Shown here one piece after another: positions 18,662-27,395 of a DNA stretch of 64,000 nt. The stretch is taken from assembly GCF_000590475.1 (NCBI RefSeq), contig NZ_CP007441.1, positions 2,796,660 to 2,860,659 on the forward strand, read 5' to 3'. A program made the translations under genes and the position numbers. How positions within the stretch are numbered: the stretch's first letter is position 1; every line of letters begins with the position of its first letter. This stretch comes from Stutzerimonas stutzeri (GTDB lineage: Bacteria; Pseudomonadota; Gammaproteobacteria; Pseudomonadales; Pseudomonadaceae). The notes below the pieces were generated by a model. It was not told where the DNA came from. It was given only the letters and a program-made list of their open reading frames with translations, and did not search any database.

Positions 18662-20280
18662 TGCGGCTGATGACACTGGTGTTTTTGCTCCTGCTCGGTT
18701 GTCAGGCGAGCGCCGCTGCGTTGACCGCCCGAGTCGACCGCACGCAATTGAGCCTGGACGAAATGGTCGAGCTGACCCTCGAAACCGCGGACGCCACGGT
18801 ATTCGGCAAACCCGACCTGCAGCCACTCGACAGCCTCTTCAAGGTGCTCGGCACCCGCCAGGACAATCAGCTATCCGGAGCTAACGGCGAGGCGCGCGCA
18901 ATCACGCGTTGGCTGATCACCCTGCAGCCCCGACAGACCGGCTACGTAATCATTCCCCCCCTGCAACTGGGTGACTGGCACAGCGAGCCCATCACCCTCA
19001 ACGTCAGCGAACCCAACACCGAGGGCGGCGACACCCTCGCCCCGATATTCATCGACTCCAGCCTCGACCACGACAGCGTCTACGTACAAGCACAGGTAGT
19101 GCTGACCTTGCGCATCTACCACTCCGTTTCGCTGTATGACGACAGCACGCTCTCCCCCTTGCAGATGAGCGACGCGCTGGTCGAGCGGCTCGGCGAGCCG
19201 CGTACCTATGAGAAGGACATCAATGGCATCCGTCATGGCGTGATCGAAATCCGCTATGCGCTGTTTCCGCAGAAAAGCGGCACGCTGAACATTCCGGCTC
19301 AGCTGTTCAGCGCAACCACGGTCGCTGGCAATGGCGACTACTATGGATCTCGCTTTGGCAAATCCACCCAGGTGAAATCCCCGGAGATCCCGCTGCAGGT
19401 CAAACCGAAACCGGCCGGATATCCTGCCGATGCTCCCTGGCTGCCGGCAACCAACCTGACCCTCGTAGAAGCCTGGAGCCCGCAGCCGCAGGATGCGCAA
19501 CTCGGCGAGGCCTTGACACGCAGCCTGCTGGTAAAAGCAGAGGGGCTGTCCAGCGCACAGCTGCCCCCGGTCGAATCGCCGGCGGTTTCGGGCCTGCGCC
19601 GTTATCCCGACCAACCGAGCCTGAACGATGCGGTCAGCGAAAACGGCGTCAGCGGCAGCCGCGAGCAGCGCGAGGCGCTCGTAGCGACGCGAGCCGGTGA
19701 GCTTCTGCTGCCACCCGTGGAGCTGGTCTGGTGGAACACCGTCGAAGACCGGCTGGAGCGCAGCACGCTACCCGAACGAGCGCTTCAGATCGCAGACAAT
19801 CCCGAGCTTCAACAACCCTCGCCAGAAGACGGCGAGACCCCTCAACCGCAGGCCCAGGCGCACCGGCTGTGGCCTTGGCAGCTGAGCAGCGCACTGCTGG
19901 CCCTGACAACCCTGCTCGGCTTCGGCCTGTGGCTGCGTGCCCGCAGCCAGCCGGCAGTGATTCGCACCGTCCAGAGCGGCCCCACGCCACGCAGTCTGCT
20001 CGACGACCTAAAACGTGCTTGCCTGGCCAACGACACGCAGACCACCCGTCATGCGCTCGATGCCTGGGCACGTCAGCAGCCTGAAACCCTGGCGGACATG
20101 GCGGCGCGCTTCGTTCCGCTGTCAGACGCACTCGACGGCTTGAACGGTGCGCTCTACAGCGAGACCGGCCAGCGCTGGCAGGGTGAAGCGCTATGGCAGG
20201 CTATCCAGAGCCTGCCGACTGCTCAGCCCGACACCACCGAGCAGGAAACAGGCGCCTTGCCGCCCTTGTATCCACGCTAA
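18658..20280 (+). CDS. batD: BatD family protein
   Basis: About 540 residues. The start is at ATG 18658 or 18661, both overlapping the previous stop; codons further upstream belong to the VWA-TPR gene's frame space. It has a signal peptide (MTLVFLLLLGCQASA) with a lipobox-like LLGC. A long beta-rich, Ig-like periplasmic region carries the BatD repeats (TLRIYHSVSLYDDSTLSPLQMSDALVERLGEPRTYE). One transmembrane helix lies at about 420-440, followed by a short cytoplasmic helical domain. It is the last gene of the MoxR/Bat operon. Confidence 0.88.
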   Translation: MMRLMTLVFLLLLGCQASAAALTARVDRTQLSLDEMVELTLETADATVFGKPDLQPLDSLFKVLGTRQDNQLSGANGEARAITRWLITLQPRQTGYVIIPPLQLGDWHSEPITLNVSEPNTEGGDTLAPIFIDSSLDHDSVYVQAQVVLTLRIYHSVSLYDDSTLSPLQMSDALVERLGEPRTYEKDINGIRHGVIEIRYALFPQKSGTLNIPAQLFSATTVAGNGDYYGSRFGKSTQVKSPEIPLQVKPKPAGYPADAPWLPATNLTLVEAWSPQPQDAQLGEALTRSLLVKAEGLSSAQLPPVESPAVSGLRRYPDQPSLNDAVSENGVSGSREQREALVATRAGELLLPPVELVWWNTVEDRLERSTLPERALQIADNPELQQPSPEDGETPQPQAQAHRLWPWQLSSALLALTTLLGFGLWLRARSQPAVIRTVQSGPTPRSLLDDLKRACLANDTQTTRHALDAWARQQPETLADMAARFVPLSDALDGLNGALYSETGQRWQGEALWQAIQSLPTAQPDTTEQETGALPPLYPR

Positions 20281-20494
20281 CCTTCGTTACGCAGGGCATC
20301 GTTACGGCAGGCAGCCTGAGCACATCGGCTGAGCCACTGAAGCAAAAGCTGCCACCTGCAATCGCTGGCCCGCTGACATCGACGTCACTCCTTTGGCATG
20401 TGGCTTGCTTCGCCAGGCATATGATTTCCCTGCGCGCTGATCGCCCTCCCCGCGTCGATCCACGCGTTCAGCATTGCCAAAGGTTCTCGTCCGC

Positions 20495-21718
20495 ATGCCC
20501 CATCCCAACACACCCTCACGACCCGATCCGCTGGCCTGGGTCGCAGGCAGCGATGCACCGGAAAAGCGCGTCGTCAATCTCGGCTTCATGGCCCTGACCG
20601 ATGCCGCCTCGCTGATCGTCGCTGCCACCCAGGGCTTCGCGCAGCCTTACGGCCTGACGCTCAATCTGCAGCGCCAGGCGTCGTGGTCCAACGTGCGGGA
20701 CAAGCTGATCGAAGGTGAACTGGATGCCGCTCATGGTCTGTACGGGCTGATCTACGCCGTGCATCTGGGCATTGGCGGTAGCGCACCGGTGAACATGGCG
20801 GTGCTCATGGGCCTGGCCCAGAACGGCCAGAGCATCAGCCTGTCGAGCACGCTCAAGGCGGCGGGCGTGACCGATCCGGAGGCACTCAGTACGTGCGTGC
20901 GCCAGAGCGGTGCAAAACTCACCTTGGCCCAGACCTTCCCCACCGGCACGCATGCCCTCTGGCTCTACTACTGGCTGGCGGCCTACGGCATCCACCCGCT
21001 GAAAGATGTGCGCACCCTGGTGGTGCCGCCCTCGCAGATGGTTGCGCACCTGCGGGCACGACGCATCGACGGCTTCTGCGCCGGAGAGCCCTGGGGCGCC
21101 CAGGCGATCCAGGAGGACATGGGGTTTACGCTGGCGACAAGCCAATCGATCTGGCCCGACCACCCGGAAAAGGTTCTGGGCTGCACCCGCGCGTTTGTCG
21201 AGGAGAATCCCAACACCGCCCGCGCCCTGGTCATGGCCGTCCTCGAGGCGAGCCGTTTCATCGACGAGAGCCAGGAGAACCGGCGCAGCACCGCGCACCT
21301 GATCGCCGGTAGCGACTATGTCGACGCACCGGTAGCGGCCATCGAGCCGCGTTTTCTCGGCCAGTACGAAGACGGTCTTGGCCACGCCTGGCTGGACAAA
21401 CATCCGCTTCGCTTCTTCGGTAGCGGCGAAGTGAACATGCCCTACCACTCCGACGGCCTGTGGTTTATGACGCAGCTGCGGCGCTGGGGCCTGCTGCGCG
21501 AAGACCCCGACTACCTTGCCGTAGCGCAGAGCGTGCAGCAGACCAGTCTCTATCGCGATGCGGCGACAGCGCTGAATATCCCCCTGCCCGATACCCTCAT
21601 GCGCAGCGCCGTTTTGATGGACGGCAGCCGCTGGGATGGCAGCGACCCGGCCGCCTACGCCCGCGGTTTCGCCCTGCATGCTTTGGCGGATTCCGCCGTG
21701 CCTCCAATACTCTGCTAA
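20495..21718 (+). CDS. nasS: NasS nitrate/nitrite sensor (NrtA-like, cytoplasmic)
   Basis: A 407-residue protein of the NrtA/CmpA solute-binding fold with no signal peptide. It aligns by eye with NrtA encoded 2.4 kb downstream: GFMALTDAASLIVA here versus GFIKLTDMAPLAIA there, and GEPWGAQAI versus GEPWNQQAV. In NasS-NasT systems this soluble sensor holds NasT inactive until nitrate or nitrite binds. A TTG at 20474 would add 7 codons; the ATG at 20495 is preferred. It is followed 11 bases later by nasT. Assignment is strong from fold, lack of signal and partner. Confidence 0.92.
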   Translation: MPHPNTPSRPDPLAWVAGSDAPEKRVVNLGFMALTDAASLIVAATQGFAQPYGLTLNLQRQASWSNVRDKLIEGELDAAHGLYGLIYAVHLGIGGSAPVNMAVLMGLAQNGQSISLSSTLKAAGVTDPEALSTCVRQSGAKLTLAQTFPTGTHALWLYYWLAAYGIHPLKDVRTLVVPPSQMVAHLRARRIDGFCAGEPWGAQAIQEDMGFTLATSQSIWPDHPEKVLGCTRAFVEENPNTARALVMAVLEASRFIDESQENRRSTAHLIAGSDYVDAPVAAIEPRFLGQYEDGLGHAWLDKHPLRFFGSGEVNMPYHSDGLWFMTQLRRWGLLREDPDYLAVAQSVQQTSLYRDAATALNIPLPDTLMRSAVLMDGSRWDGSDPAAYARGFALHALADSAVPPILC

Positions 21719-21729
21719 GGGAGACAGCC

Positions 21730-22308
21730 ATGCTTCGCGTCCTCCTGATCGACGACACCCCACGCAAGGTCGGCCGTCTGCGCACCGCCCTGATGGAAGC
21801 CGGCTTCGAGGTCATCGAGGAATCCGGCCTGACCATCGATCTGCCCGAGCGGGTCGAGGCGATACGTCCCGACGTGGTGTTGATCGACACCGACTCCCCT
21901 GGCCGCGACGTGATGGAACAAGTGGTCATGGTCAGCCGTGACCAGCCGCGCCCCATCGTCATGTTCACCGATGACAGCAATCCGGACGCCATGCGCCAGG
22001 CGATCCGCGCCGGTGTCAGCGCCTACATCGTCGAAGGCATCCAGTCGCAGCGCCTCAAGCCGATCCTTGATGTTGCCATGGCCCGCTTCGAAAGCGACCA
22101 GGCCATCCGCGCCCAATTGCACGCCCGCGACCAGCAACTGATCGAGCGCAAGCGCATCGAACTGGCCAAGGGCATGTTGATGAAGATGCGCAGCTTCAAC
22201 GAGGAAGAGGCCTACACCCTGATGCGCCGTCAGGCCATGAGCCGTCAGCAGAAGTTGATCCAGGTGGCCGAGCAGATCATTGCGATGAACGATCTGCTGG
22301 GGCAGTAG
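21730..22308 (+). CDS. nasT: NasT ANTAR-domain antitermination regulator
   Basis: A 192-residue protein with a receiver-like domain at 1-120 (LRVLLIDDT, VLIDTDSPGRDVMEQ) and a C-terminal ANTAR RNA-binding domain at 130-190 (IERKRIELAKGMLMKMRSFNEEEAYTLMRRQAMSRQQKLIQVAEQIIAMNDLL). ANTAR proteins bind paired hairpins with six-base loops and prevent formation of an overlapping terminator. Three such leaders occur in this window, before nrtA, nasA and nirB. The ribosome-binding site is GGGAGA. It is cotranscribed with nasS. No ANTAR leader precedes nasST itself, so the regulator seems to be made independently of the switch. Confidence 0.95.
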   Translation: MLRVLLIDDTPRKVGRLRTALMEAGFEVIEESGLTIDLPERVEAIRPDVVLIDTDSPGRDVMEQVVMVSRDQPRPIVMFTDDSNPDAMRQAIRAGVSAYIVEGIQSQRLKPILDVAMARFESDQAIRAQLHARDQQLIERKRIELAKGMLMKMRSFNEEEAYTLMRRQAMSRQQKLIQVAEQIIAMNDLLGQ

Positions 22309-22585
22309 ACCCGCTGCTTTCGTCGGCCATAGCTGCTGTCTGGCCAGCCGCGCCATGACAGCTCGGCGCTTCTGGATCGGGCGGCGCGTGATCGCTTTCG
22401 CGGCCAAGCGGACTCTCGCCGATCGGATATACCTCCGCCACTTTCTTGCGATTCTTGCGAGCCCGACCAGACTGGGGCCTTTGTCTTCCCAGAACAACAG
22501 ATGCCTCTCCGGCGGGCTTCCCCTTGCGCAGAATGGGTTCTATGCCGTCACGCCATTCGAGATGGCCCGCTCCCGATCCATTCAT
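22277..22585 (-). CDS. Possible small ORF antisense to the nasT-nrtA gap
   Basis: An open frame of about 102 codons runs on the minus strand between nasT and the nrtA promoter, overlapping the nasT end by 32 bases. It is rich in G, R and K (GRARKNRKKVAEVYPIGE), lacks a good ribosome-binding site, and its third-position GC is lower than in the neighbours. I do not recognise it. It could be a degraded or spurious ORF. Confidence 0.22.
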   Translation of the reverse strand: MNGSGAGHLEWRDGIEPILRKGKPAGEASVVLGRQRPQSGRARKNRKKVAEVYPIGESPLGRESDHAPPDPEAPSCHGAAGQTAAMADESSGSTAPADRSSQ

Positions 22586-22775
22586 AGCGAGCAGCACCGA
22601 GCGGCGTGAACCAAAACAGCGCCCCGCAGTCGTTCAGCCGCACAGAATCGAGCCGGCACCTGCTCAACCGCTTCGCAAGCATGCGAAAGAAATAGCGGAT
22701 CTCGACATTACGGAAATCACTATCTATCTAATTAATAAGCACTTTTTTCAAAACACAACCAAGCACCCTGCTTTC

Positions 22776-22792
22776 TGGCAAGCCGCTTGCAA
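22776..22792 (+). promoter_or_regulatory. Sigma-54 (RpoN) promoter of nrtABD
   Basis: TGGCAAG, four bases, TTGCAA: GG at 22777-22778 and GC at 22789-22790 with exactly 10 bases between, as in the -24/-12 consensus. Transcription should start near 22802, just before the first leader hairpin. Confidence 0.75.
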
Positions 22793-22814
22793 TCCTTCGA
22801 ATACCACGTCTTCA

Positions 22815-22858
22815 GGTCGCCAACGGCGGTGATCGGGACGAATTGACAAAGGCGTCAA
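22815..22858 (+). promoter_or_regulatory. ANTAR (NasT) RNA target, leader 1 (nrtA)
   Basis: Two hairpins. P1 at 22815-22834 pairs GGTCGCC with GGTGATC (two G-U pairs) around the loop AACGGC. P2 at 22843-22858 pairs TTGAC with GTCAA around AAAGGC. Both six-base loops have A at position 1 and G at position 4, the published ANTAR target rule. P2 overlaps the left arm of the terminator that follows, so only one of the two structures can form. Confidence 0.8.
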
Positions 22859-22905
22859 CGGTGCTCGCTCTGCTCATGCAGAGGGGCGTCCGTTACGCCT
22901 TTTTT
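22848..22905 (+). terminator. Attenuator terminator, leader 1 (nrtA)
   Basis: Left arm AAAGGCGT, C bulge, AACGG (22848-22861) pairs with CCGTTACGCCTTT (22890-22902), followed by a run of six T. An inner hairpin, CTCTGC-TCAT-GCAGAG, fills the loop at 22868-22883. It lies 25 bases before the nrtA ATG. The first 11 bases are shared with ANTAR hairpin P2. Confidence 0.85.
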
Positions 22906-22929
22906 CGTTTCGCGATTGAGGGATAAATC

Positions 22930-24303
22930 ATGCGCAAGACCCGCCGTACATTGCTGAAAACCCTGGTGGCCAGCGTGGGCTGCTCCGCCCTGCTGCACGT
23001 GGTGCCGATGGCCGCCTGGGCAGCCGAGCCGGAGAAGGAAGAGCTAAAGCTCGGCTTTATCAAGCTCACCGACATGGCGCCCCTGGCGATTGCCTACGAG
23101 AAGGGCTACTTCGAGGACGAAGGTCTCTACGTCACGCTCGAGGCCCAGGCCAACTGGAAGGTGCTGCTGGACCGCGTCATCGACGGCGAGCTGGACGGCG
23201 CGCACATGCTCTCTGGCCAGCCGATCGGCGCCACCATCGGCTTCGGTACCAAGGCCGACATCATCACGGCCTTCACCATGGACCTCAATGGGAATGCCAT
23301 TACGATGTCCAACGCGATCTGGGAACAGATGAAGCCCAACGTGCCGATGGTAAATGGCAAACCGCAGCACCCGATCAAGGCCGACGCGCTGAAACCTGTG
23401 ATCGAGCAGCTCAATGCCAACGGCAAGTCGTTCAACCTGGGCATGGTGTTCCCGGTCTCCACGCACAACTACGAGCTGCGCTATTGGCTCGCCGCTGGCG
23501 GCATTCATCCCGGCTACTACGCACCGAAGAAAGGCGATATTAGCGGTCAAATCGACGCCCAAGCGCTGCTTTCGGTAACCCCACCACCGCAAATGCCTTC
23601 AACCATGGAGGCCGGCACCATCCATGGCTACAGCGTCGGCGAGCCGTGGAACCAGCAGGCGGTGTTCAAGGGTATCGGCGTGCCGGTAGTGGCCGATTAC
23701 GCGATCCGCAAGAACATGTCGGAGAAGGTTTTCGGCGTCTCCAAAGCCTGGGCCGAAGCCAATCCGGAAACCCACAAGCGTCTGGTCAAGGCGCTGATCC
23801 GAGCCGGCAAGTGGCTCGATGAAGACAACAACGCCAACCGCCAGGAAGCGGTGGAGATTCTCTCGCGGCCTGAGTACGTGGGTGCCGACGCCAAGGTCAT
23901 CGCCAACTCCATGACCGGCACCTTCGAGTTCGAGAAAGGCGACAAGCGCGAGGTGCCGGACTTCAACGTGTTCTTCCGTTACAACGCGACCTACCCCTAC
24001 TACTCCGACGCCATCTGGTACCTGACACAGATGCGCCGCTGGGGCCAGATCGCCGAAGCCAAGCCGGACAGCTGGTACCTGGAGACCGCCAAACAGGTTT
24101 ATCGCCCCGACATTTACCGCGAAGCCGCCGCCGCGCTGATCGAGGACGGCATGCTCAGCGCCGAGGATTTTCCCGCAGCCGATGAAGACGGCATCCGCGA
24201 GCCGCTGGCCGACACCATTGACGGCATCACCTATGACGGCCACACGCCCAACGCCTACCTCGAACAGTTCGCGATCGGCCTGAAAGGCGATACCACGCTC
24301 TGA
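22930..24303 (+). CDS. nrtA: Nitrate ABC transporter, substrate-binding protein NrtA
   Basis: A 457-residue periplasmic nitrate-binding protein of the NrtA/CmpA family. The N terminus has a twin-arginine-like signal (TRRTLLK followed by a hydrophobic stretch and AWAAEP), so export by Tat is likely, as in related proteins. Family motifs are GFIKLTDMAPLAIAYEKGYFEDEGL, the AHMLSGQPIGATIG binding loop, and YSVGEPWNQQA. It is followed by permease and ATPase genes and preceded by an RpoN promoter and NasT-type attenuator. It captures nitrate, or possibly nitrite, for assimilation. Confidence 0.94.
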   Translation: MRKTRRTLLKTLVASVGCSALLHVVPMAAWAAEPEKEELKLGFIKLTDMAPLAIAYEKGYFEDEGLYVTLEAQANWKVLLDRVIDGELDGAHMLSGQPIGATIGFGTKADIITAFTMDLNGNAITMSNAIWEQMKPNVPMVNGKPQHPIKADALKPVIEQLNANGKSFNLGMVFPVSTHNYELRYWLAAGGIHPGYYAPKKGDISGQIDAQALLSVTPPPQMPSTMEAGTIHGYSVGEPWNQQAVFKGIGVPVVADYAIRKNMSEKVFGVSKAWAEANPETHKRLVKALIRAGKWLDEDNNANRQEAVEILSRPEYVGADAKVIANSMTGTFEFEKGDKREVPDFNVFFRYNATYPYYSDAIWYLTQMRRWGQIAEAKPDSWYLETAKQVYRPDIYREAAAALIEDGMLSAEDFPAADEDGIREPLADTIDGITYDGHTPNAYLEQFAIGLKGDTTL

Positions 24304-24354
24304 TTCCGCCCATGGGAGCCGTTGCGGCTCCCGATACCCGGAGAGGACATGCCG

Positions 24355-25344
24355 ATGAGCAATCCCGCCGTCGCAAAAAGCATCAAGGAAACGCTTGAGG
24401 CCGGTCGTCAGGCCCGGCTCAAACGCTGGCTGCCGCAGGTGATCATGCCACTGGTAGGCATCTTCGCCTTCCTGCTGTTCTGGCAGTTGGTGGTATCGAA
24501 CATCCAGACCAGTCTCGGTCAATTTCCCGGCCCGAGTCAGGTGGCTGAGCAGTTCAACGGGCTGGTCGATGCGCATCTTCAATCGCGGCAGAAAGCCGAA
24601 GCCTTCTACCAGCGCCAGGAAGAACGCAACACCGCGAAACTGGCGAAGAACCCCGAAGCCGAGGTGAAGATTCGCCCTTACACCGGCAAGCCGACCTTCT
24701 TCGAGCAGATCTTCACCAGCCTCTACACGGTGATGACCGGCTTCGCCATCGCCTCGCTGATCGCGGTGCCACTGGGGATCATCTGTGGCCTGAGCAAGCC
24801 GGTGTACAACGCCATCAATCCGCTGATCCAGATCTTCAAGCCGGTGTCGCCGCTGGCCTGGCTACCACTGGTGACCATGGTGGTCAGCGCCGTGTACGTG
24901 AGTGAAGACCCGCTGATGGCGAAATCCTTCGTCACCTCGGCACTGACCGTCGCGCTGTGCTGCCTGTGGCCCACGGTGATCAACACCACCGTGGGCGTCG
25001 CCAACCTCGACAAGGACCTGCAGAACGTCAGCCGCGTGCTGCGCCTGTCGCCGCTCAGCCATGTGCGCCGCATCGTCCTGCCCGCCGCCATTCCGATGAT
25101 TTTTACTGGCCTGCGCCTGTCGCTGGCGACCGGCTGGATGGTGCTGATCGCTGCGGAAATGCTGGCGCAGAACCCCGGCCTCGGGAAATTCATCTGGGAT
25201 GAGTTCCAGAACGGCAGCTCCAACTCGCTGGGCCGGATCATGGTCGCGGTGATCGTCATCGGCCTGATCGGCTTCGCCCTGGATCGCATCATGCTGATGC
25301 TCCAGCGCCGCGTGAGCTGGGACAAAAATGCAGACCTGCGCTGA
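24355..25344 (+). CDS. nrtB: Nitrate ABC transporter permease NrtB
   Basis: A 329-residue inner-membrane permease. The first helix is at about residues 32-50, then an unusually long periplasmic, charged segment (about 55-120, QKAEAFYQRQEERNTAKLAKNPEAEVK) and the usual five-helix permease core. The EAA loop that contacts the ATPase is visible as RVLRLSPLSHVRRIVLPAAIPMIFTGLR. Start choice: ATG 24355 has GGAGAGG at 8-9 bases, while ATG 24349 is too close to it. Members of this family import nitrate with NrtA and NrtC/D. Confidence 0.92.
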   Translation: MSNPAVAKSIKETLEAGRQARLKRWLPQVIMPLVGIFAFLLFWQLVVSNIQTSLGQFPGPSQVAEQFNGLVDAHLQSRQKAEAFYQRQEERNTAKLAKNPEAEVKIRPYTGKPTFFEQIFTSLYTVMTGFAIASLIAVPLGIICGLSKPVYNAINPLIQIFKPVSPLAWLPLVTMVVSAVYVSEDPLMAKSFVTSALTVALCCLWPTVINTTVGVANLDKDLQNVSRVLRLSPLSHVRRIVLPAAIPMIFTGLRLSLATGWMVLIAAEMLAQNPGLGKFIWDEFQNGSSNSLGRIMVAVIVIGLIGFALDRIMLMLQRRVSWDKNADLR

Positions 25345-25354
25345 GGAAATCACG

Positions 25355-26149
25355 ATGAACAATTTTCACCTCGAACTCACCGGCGTCGGTATCAGCTTCC
25401 CTACCGACAAGGGGCTCTACTGCGCACTGCAGAACGTCAACCTGCGCATTGACAAGGGCGAGTTCGTCTCGCTGATCGGCCATTCAGGCTGCGGCAAGTC
25501 GACCGTACTGAACATTGTCGCCGGGCTTTATCAGGCCACTACCGGCGGCGTCATCCTCGACGGCCGTGAAGTGAACGCGCCCGGTCCGGAGCGTGCGGTG
25601 GTATTCCAGAACCACAGCCTGTTGCCATGGTTGTCCTGTTACGAAAATGTCGAACTGGCGGTACGTCAGGTCTTCAACGGTAAAAAAAGCAAACGCGAAA
25701 TGCGTGATTGGATCGAGCACAACCTCGAACTGGTGCACATGACCCACGCCCGCGACAAACGTCCCAGCGAAATCTCCGGCGGTATGAAACAGCGCATCGG
25801 CATTGCCCGCGCGCTGGCCATGCAGCCCAAGGTGCTGCTGATGGACGAGCCCTTCGGCGCGCTCGACGCGTTGACCCGTGCACACCTGCAGGACTCGCTG
25901 ATGGAGATCCACGCCGACCTCGGCAACACGGTGATCATGATCACCCACGATGTCGACGAGGCCGTGCTGCTTTCCGACCGCATCGTAATGATGACCAATG
26001 GTCCCGCTGCCACCATCGGCGAAATACTGCGCGTCGAGCTCCCGCGTCCGCGCGATCGCATGACGCTAGCCCATGACGCCGGTTACCACACCTATCGAGC
26101 GCAAGTCCTCGAATTTCTCTACCAGCGGCAGCAACGGCCTGCGGCGTGA
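25355..26149 (+). CDS. nrtD: Nitrate ABC transporter ATPase (NrtD type)
   Basis: A 264-residue ABC ATPase with Walker A (GHSGCGKST, near residue 44), Q-loop (FQNHSLLPWLSCYENV), signature (ISGGMKQRIGIARAL), Walker B (VLLMDEPFGALD) and the switch histidine in ITHDVDEA. It is a single-domain protein without the extra NrtA-like domain of cyanobacterial NrtC, so NrtD is the better comparison. It begins 11 bases after nrtB, with GAGGA as ribosome-binding site. It supplies ATP-driven import for the NrtAB permease. Confidence 0.92.
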   Translation: MNNFHLELTGVGISFPTDKGLYCALQNVNLRIDKGEFVSLIGHSGCGKSTVLNIVAGLYQATTGGVILDGREVNAPGPERAVVFQNHSLLPWLSCYENVELAVRQVFNGKKSKREMRDWIEHNLELVHMTHARDKRPSEISGGMKQRIGIARALAMQPKVLLMDEPFGALDALTRAHLQDSLMEIHADLGNTVIMITHDVDEAVLLSDRIVMMTNGPAATIGEILRVELPRPRDRMTLAHDAGYHTYRAQVLEFLYQRQQRPAA

Positions 26150-26211
26150 CCGCAACGCAACCCAGGTTCTGCATCGCACACGCGCTTCGCCTGGCCGCAC
26201 CGATGCTTTTC

Positions 26212-26234
26212 GTAGGAGCGAGCTTGCTCGCGAA
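26212..26234. repeat. REP-like palindrome after nrtD
   Basis: GTAGGAGCGAGCTTGCTCGC followed by GAA, with a perfect GCGAGC-TT-GCTCGC stem. This is the classic Pseudomonas REP core. It sits between nrtD and the chemoreceptor-like gene. Confidence 0.75.
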
Positions 26235-26271
26235 ACTTTTCGGTTTCGCACGGCCTTTAGGAATTTAAGAC

Positions 26272-27393
26272 ATGGATAGAACATTGATCGGTGCCAATCC
26301 TGCGACTCACTCCCTTGAAGTGACGCCAATCGCTACGGCGAACCCACATCTGGGCTGGCTGGTACTCGCAGCATGGGCCGCAGCCTGTATCGCTGCACTT
26401 TGGCAACAACCGATGCTGTCTCTGCCAGTCGCCTGCTGTGCTGCCGGCCTGCAACTGACACAGCAACGCAAGCAGCGCATGGATCAGCGCCACAGTGATC
26501 ATCTGCTGGCACTGCTTGGCCGGCAGCAAGGAATCGTCAGCACGCGTGAGGAGGTGGTGGCAGCCTTTGCTGCCCAGGCACTACGCAGTGAACGTCTGCG
26601 CAGCGAGGTGCAGTTCGCCAGCGATGCCCTGGAGCGGATGGCCGGCGCGGCCGAGCACAGCAGTATCGACCAGGGCCAGCGCGTCCTCGCAATCAGCGAT
26701 GCCAGCAAGGCGCTGGGCAACAACCTGGAGCGGGTCGACACGCTGGGACAGCAAGCCATGCACGCCTTTGCCGAAACCCATCGGGAAAGCCAGACCGGTC
26801 GAGACAGTGCATTGGCTGTCAGCCACAGCATGACGGAGGTGCGCGCGAGCATGCAGCGAACCGCTGATGCGGTCGGCCAGCTGCGAGAGGACACCGCCAC
26901 CGTCGGCAAGGCCGCGCTGAGTATCCAGAACGTGGCCAAACAGACGCAGTTGCTGGCCCTTAATGCTTCCATCGAAGCGGCGCGGGCCGGCGAGCAGGGC
27001 CGCGGTTTCGCAGTAGTCGCCGATGAAGTCCGCCAGCTGGCCCTAACCAGCGACCGCGCCGCTCAGGACATCGCCCTGGTGGTCGCGACGACAGGCCAGG
27101 CGGTTCGCCGCGTCGAAGCCGAAGTCGATCAGCACCAGCAACTGCTTGAGCACTGCAGCGCAAAGAGCAGCGCCCTGGCGGCCGAGCTCGACCAGCTGGC
27201 ACAGCGCAGCCAACAGAGCCTGGCAGAACTCGAGCACCTGCAAACCGCACTCGAGGCGCAGCGACAAGGCAACCGCCTGCTTCGCGAACAGCTCGATCAG
27301 GTCGAATCCGGAGTTAGCTCCCAGCGCTCCCAGGCCGAAGAGCTGCACAGCCTGACCCTCTACCTCACTCGCCTTAGCCGCACGGAATCCTGA
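26272..27393 (+). CDS. Methyl-accepting chemotaxis-like protein without a sensor domain
   Basis: A 373-residue protein. Two close hydrophobic segments (about residues 28-42 and 46-60) leave only a few residues between them, so there is no periplasmic ligand domain. The rest is a long helical signalling region with the conserved chemoreceptor tip (NVAKQTQLLALNASIEAARAGEQGRGFAVVADEVRQLA) at about 222-260. It sits directly after the nitrate transporter and 2 bases before a NIT-like helical protein. A joint nitrate-responsive role is an inference. It could signal through CheA/CheW or serve a non-motility pathway. Confidence 0.8.
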   Translation: MDRTLIGANPATHSLEVTPIATANPHLGWLVLAAWAAACIAALWQQPMLSLPVACCAAGLQLTQQRKQRMDQRHSDHLLALLGRQQGIVSTREEVVAAFAAQALRSERLRSEVQFASDALERMAGAAEHSSIDQGQRVLAISDASKALGNNLERVDTLGQQAMHAFAETHRESQTGRDSALAVSHSMTEVRASMQRTADAVGQLREDTATVGKAALSIQNVAKQTQLLALNASIEAARAGEQGRGFAVVADEVRQLALTSDRAAQDIALVVATTGQAVRRVEAEVDQHQQLLEHCSAKSSALAAELDQLAQRSQQSLAELEHLQTALEAQRQGNRLLREQLDQVESGVSSQRSQAEELHSLTLYLTRLSRTES

Positions 27394-27395
27394 CC

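Noticed and set aside
22355..22609. 84-codon plus-strand frame between nasT and nrtA
   Set aside because: No ribosome-binding site and no recognisable features.
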